Source: Chaetorhynchus papuensis
Lineage: Eukaryota > Chordata > Aves > Passeriformes > Rhipiduridae
Assembly (NCBI GenBank): GCA_013396525.1
Contig: VWYX01001242.1
Location: 24,104-88,103, forward strand
Reading direction: 5' to 3'
Length of the DNA stretch: 64,000 bases
The number at the start of each line of letters is the position of its first letter. Position 1 is the first letter of the stretch. Shown here in pieces: positions 60,561 through 64,000 of the stretch. Position numbers and translations under genes: made by a program. The notes under the pieces are model-generated. The model was not told the DNA's origin, ran no database searches, and saw only the letters and a list, made by a program, of their open reading frames with translations.

Positions 60561-60834
60561 TGTTGCGGTGACCTGGCTCAGGCCCGGCACGGCAGCCCTA
60601 TCCCCGGGCTGCTCGGTCCACGTGCTCCTAGACACCAGTGTGGTGGACAGCAAATGGCGTTTATTGAGGGGTCACAAGGGATTTTATAACTTTGGCAGTC
60701 AGTGTCACTTCCTTCTGCTTACGTCCAGCTGGGTGTGACCGGCCAGGGAGCAAGGGTCTGACTGCGAGGGGAGGGGGTCCTGGCTGACCATTACAGCCCG
60801 ATATCTTCCGCACGCATGTCCCTACTTCTCCACA
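60561..60834 (-). mobile_element. Solo LTR, alpharetrovirus-like endogenous retrovirus
   Basis: Read on the - strand, the element starts TGTGG (at 60834) and ends CAACA (at 60561), the TG...CA ends of an LTR. A TATAAAAT box lies at 60681-60688, and an AATAAA signal at 60660-60665, about 16 bases further on. Right after it comes CGCCATTTG and then CCACCACACTGGTGT. This arrangement, with the poly(A) signal just before the start of R and a CCATT...CCACxxTGGTG block, matches from memory the avian leukosis virus type of LTR. Flanks AGCAGC (60555-60560) and ACCAGC (60835-60840) agree at five of six bases, fitting the 6-base target duplication of alpharetroviruses. No primer-binding site, gag, pol or env sequence adjoins it, so it is a recombined solo LTR. 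The boundaries are my best fit. Confidence 0.8.
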
Positions 60835-62315
60835 ACCAGCATTTCTACAGCTGGAATTAGTGGAGCTCTGTCAGAGTTAAGTGCTATTGATGAGAGAGTG
60901 GAGAAATGCACATGCGAAGCTCACAATTAAGAACAGGGGAAAACCTCATTCTAAGGAATGCGTCTCCCCTTCCCCCCATTTTTCCACATGTAAATCCAGG
61001 CTGTTCACTGGAACATCATTAATCATGCTGAATTGTTGTGTTATGCCTACATATGTAAAGCATAAAATCCTGATGAGTTCTCCTGCAATTTAGCATTAAT
61101 TAATGTCCACTTAGTATAAAATGTGACATCATATTTCAGGTCAGTTCTTCACTGTTAGTGTAAACCGCAAACATAGACTGCAGAAAAAACCTGGAGGATA
61201 TGATATTCCTGCAGTGTCTCTCTGACATGGTTACATGAAATATAAAGCTAATATATTACTGGACATCAGGTTTTCTTTCCACTATCTGTACTGTGCAGTA
61301 CTGTGTACTCTGTGTACTGTGCAGCACACACAGCTCTGTGGTACTTTTAGGACACCAATTTCAACAGCAGCATAAACTTTGTGAGAAACTGTTACCTTCA
61401 TTCAATAAAGTATATTTAAAATGTTTCCATTGCACCAAATATCAGCTGATGCACCTCTTATTAGTATAAATGGCATAGATTAGTGTCAGGCATTTTCAAC
61501 AGTGAAGAAATTACAGAAGCCTGCATGCCTCATTAGGCTCTTGTTGCATGTTAAAGAGGGCCAGACCTTATTAATAAGAGAAAAAGGGGGGGAAAAGAGA
61601 GTATAATGGGAAAAGTATAAAATAGCTTTTTTAAAAAAGAAAGCTTTCTGGTTTGGAGAAAAACAAAAGCATCAATTAACCTCTTCCAGTCTCTGAACAC
61701 TTTCTAAAGTCAACTTAAATTTGTTTCCACAGGACACGTAGATTACAGACAAAGACTTCAAGCAGAGAAAAACTGCTTGCAATCACACTGCACCACCAAG
61801 AAGGATTTTGATGATTAAATGTTTTATACTGTTTATGTGGATCAGTGTTTACATCCTGCTTCAGGAAAGCATCACCGTGTAAGTTAGGATGTACACCCAC
61901 ATTTGAGTTGAAGCTCTTGCTTATATCCCGCTGAAGTGAATATAATTTGATCATTTGTTCCTGGTTTAGTACCTGGTGTAAGCACATGCTGAGGTGAAGA
62001 CAGGATTTAAGATACATTTGAGAGCTTACTGTAATTGGGGCCTCAATCACACAGGTCCTGAACCAGCAGAGACTGACACATCAGCTCTTTGCACACCGAC
62101 AGTCTTACCAGCTTCTTGTGGGCTGCATGTGAGGAAAATACAGATGAGTACAGAAACACAGCTCTGTGAGGTGGAGGCTGCGCCCCTTGCTGCTTCCCTG
62201 TGATTCTAGGCAAGGGGCACTTTTTTTCACATTTATTGTCTCTTTGCCTGGGGTTTGCTTGGCTGTCCAAGATAGTATTGCTATTGGTGTTGCTGTTTAG
62301 AAAGGGGCAAAGGGG
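60835..62315. other. Unique non-coding sequence
   Basis: No gene is recognised. A 12-base word TGTACTGTGCAG occurs at 61287-61298 and 61313-61324. The part 61840-62060 has AAGCACATGCT/GAAGTGAAT words that faintly recall an old amniote repeat, but not strongly enough to call. Confidence 0.55.
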
Positions 62316-62835
62316 ATCACAGAATCACAGAATGGTTTGGGTTGGAAGGGACCTTAAGGATCATCCAGTTCCAATCCCCCTGCTATGAAGAGGGACACCT
62401 TCCACTAGACCAGGTTGCTCAGAGCCCTTTTCAGCCTGGCCTGGGACTGACCCACAGCTTCTGTGGGCAACACATTTCAGTGTCTCACCACCCTCACAGA
62501 ATCAGAATTAAAATTTCTTCCTAATATCCTACTGTCTTTCAGCTTAAAGCCATTCCCCCTTGACCTATCACTACATGCCCTTGAGAATAGTCCCTCCCCA
62601 GCCTTCCTGTGTGACCCTTTAGGTACTGGCAGACTTCTATAAGGTGTCCCTGAAACTTTCTCTTTTCCAGGCTGAACAGCCACAACTCTGTCAGCCTGTC
62701 TTCATAGAAGAGGTGCTCCAGCCCTCAGATCATCCTAGTGGCCCTCCTTAGGCTTGTTCCAGCAGGTCTATGTTTTTCTTGTTTTGGGGACCCCAGTGCT
62801 GGAAGCAGTACTACAGGTGAAATTCCAGGATGTGG
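62316..62835 (-). mobile_element. CR1 LINE, 5'-truncated copy with intact 3' end
   Basis: The + strand begins with two octamer copies (ATCACAGA-ATCACAGA-AT, the reverse of the CR1 3' repeat), then GGTTTGGGTTGGAAGGGACC, the universal CR1 3' end. On the - strand the ORF2 C-terminal region is readable: LFSRACSDRSRGNGFKLK near 62530-62600, and the SLEK/RLR-like region near 62660-62690. The homology fades near 62835, so this is a strongly truncated copy of about 520 bases. Missing bases and stops make it inactive. It is better preserved at the 3' end than the copy at 18.1 kb, which suggests a different subfamily or age. Confidence 0.97.
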
Positions 62836-64000
62836 AAGAGCTCCTCACAGAAATGGTAATTAAAAGCCTGCTCTCCCAGGGGCAATAAAGGACACCTTGT
62901 CCTAAAGGACACCTTCAGTGCAACAAAATTCAGTCTCGCTCTTGGATGCTGAGACACCCAGAACCTGTTGTACTCCTTCTCTGCTCAGCAGCTGGCATTG
63001 CACAAGCAACGTGGCAGAGTCTGGTCATCTGCTGGTGTTGCACGGGCAGGGAGTGATCTGCTGTATCTCTAGGTTTGACTTTTCTTTCCAAGCCCGCTTG
63101 CAATTTACTGTCACAGCTCCCAGAACCTTCACTGTCATGTTAGACTTGTCCTAAGGAGGGAGTATGTGGCAGCCACCATTTTGGCAGAAAATAGATAAAT
63201 ATAAATGAGTTTGAAAATTATAGATCTAGGCAAATAAAGCTAAATATGCAATTTTTCTATACTTTTTTTTCTCTGGGTCTCATGTGCCTCAAGATGCAAG
63301 CATAGAATAGGAGCATATTGTACCCTCGACCCAAGAGGTCCAGGTTTTCAGGCACTGCATTAGTGGGGTGGAATTGCTTCCAATTTGAAGCTTAATTCAG
63401 AGCTAAGTTAGTGAGTTACCTCCAACGCCAAGCACCACAGATCAGCATATTGAGTTTTTTACATTTTTTCCCTGCGTGATTAGCATTTTACTTGAGTCTG
63501 AGACATTAATCAATAAAAGCAATACCCTGTAAACAGAGTAAAATGAAAAAGCAAGTGCTGCATTTTAATAATATAAATAGAAAACTGTGTGGCATGAGGG
63601 GCCAAGGCATAGCCTGCAATCTGAATACCATCAAAGGTAAAAGAATTGAAGGCAAAGGAAATTTTCAAGGCTGATTGCACACGAATGAAAAAAAAAAAAG
63701 AAAGATAAAATATTGAACATTGTTTAGTATGGAGGATGTGACTGAAATATTTTATTCTGCTGGTTTTTAAAAATTTTGTCCTTGCTGATGTTGATTTTAA
63801 GGGCAAAGAGAGGGGAGGGAGAACCCAACCCTCGGACTCAATAAAATAAGTAGAACAACGTAGAAAAATATCTCAAACATTGTTGTTAAAGCAGGGTCAA
63901 GTTTTTAATAACATCTCCATTTCACAGTTCTTGTTCTTTAAAGAACACTTGTAATGGTTACTTAGAAAAAAATAAATTGGAATTTATCTCGTTGTATATG
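62836..64000. other. Unique non-coding sequence at the window end
   Basis: No gene is recognised. AT-rich sequence with an A12 run near 63689-63700. The open frame on the - strand at 63510-63806 is low-complexity and has no known domain. Confidence 0.6.
62886..62915. repeat. Two-copy tandem with 17-base period
   Basis: TAAAGGACACCTT occurs at 62886-62898 and again at 62903-62915 with a four-base spacer. It lies just beyond the CR1 5' truncation point. Confidence 0.9.

Noticed and set aside
61840..62060. Words resembling an old amniote repeat (AAGCACATGCT and similar)
   Set aside because: The resemblance is scattered, and I cannot put the words in a confident consensus order.

Overview
This window looks like avian nuclear DNA with no recognisable protein-coding gene. 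The clade call rests mainly on repeats. There are two well-preserved CR1 (chicken repeat 1) LINE copies, one short CR1 3' end, much older CR1 and SINE relics, and a solo LTR whose promoter and poly(A) layout resembles that of avian alpharetroviruses. Unique sequence dominates and interspersed repeats are sparse, as expected for a bird. The single-exon open frames are short, have no domain I recognise, and in several cases only mirror CR1 sequence or low-complexity DNA. I read the window as intergenic sequence or the interior of a very long intron.

Layout. Positions 1-300 are AT-rich. A compact CpG island with a G-quadruplex-prone G-rich strand covers about 301-760 and is the best candidate for a promoter or transcription start. 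From 760 to 18120 the sequence is unique, mostly AT-rich non-coding DNA. It is interrupted by a CATA/CA microsatellite (8.5 kb), an ancient CR1 relic (10.9-11.3 kb), a doubtful second relic (14.0-14.35 kb) and an ancient SINE 3' part (16.8 kb). A CR1 copy on the + strand lies at 18.12-18.96 kb. From 19 to 44.9 kb there is more unique sequence, with a MIR/L2-type SINE tail (29.17-29.33 kb), a pure (AAGG)16 microsatellite (29.61 kb) and several homopolymer tracts. A second MIR/L2-type tail on the - strand runs into a 64-base assembly gap (45062-45125). Unique sequence continues to 60.5 kb with a faint SINE fragment (49.8 kb) and a 40-base CR1 3' end (55.8 kb). The last part carries the solo LTR (60561-60834, - strand) and a CR1 copy on the - strand (62316-62835).

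Nothing here works together as an operon or pathway. Any function is most likely regulatory: the CpG island, and several blocks of complex unique sequence with homeodomain-type TAATTA cores and short palindromes that look like conserved non-coding elements. Their conservation cannot be measured from one sequence. I found no convincing undescribed biological system. The observations most worth following are the CpG/G4 island, the solo LTR, the exapted-looking ancient SINE tails, and a 31-base open segment with good splice signals beside the assembly gap.
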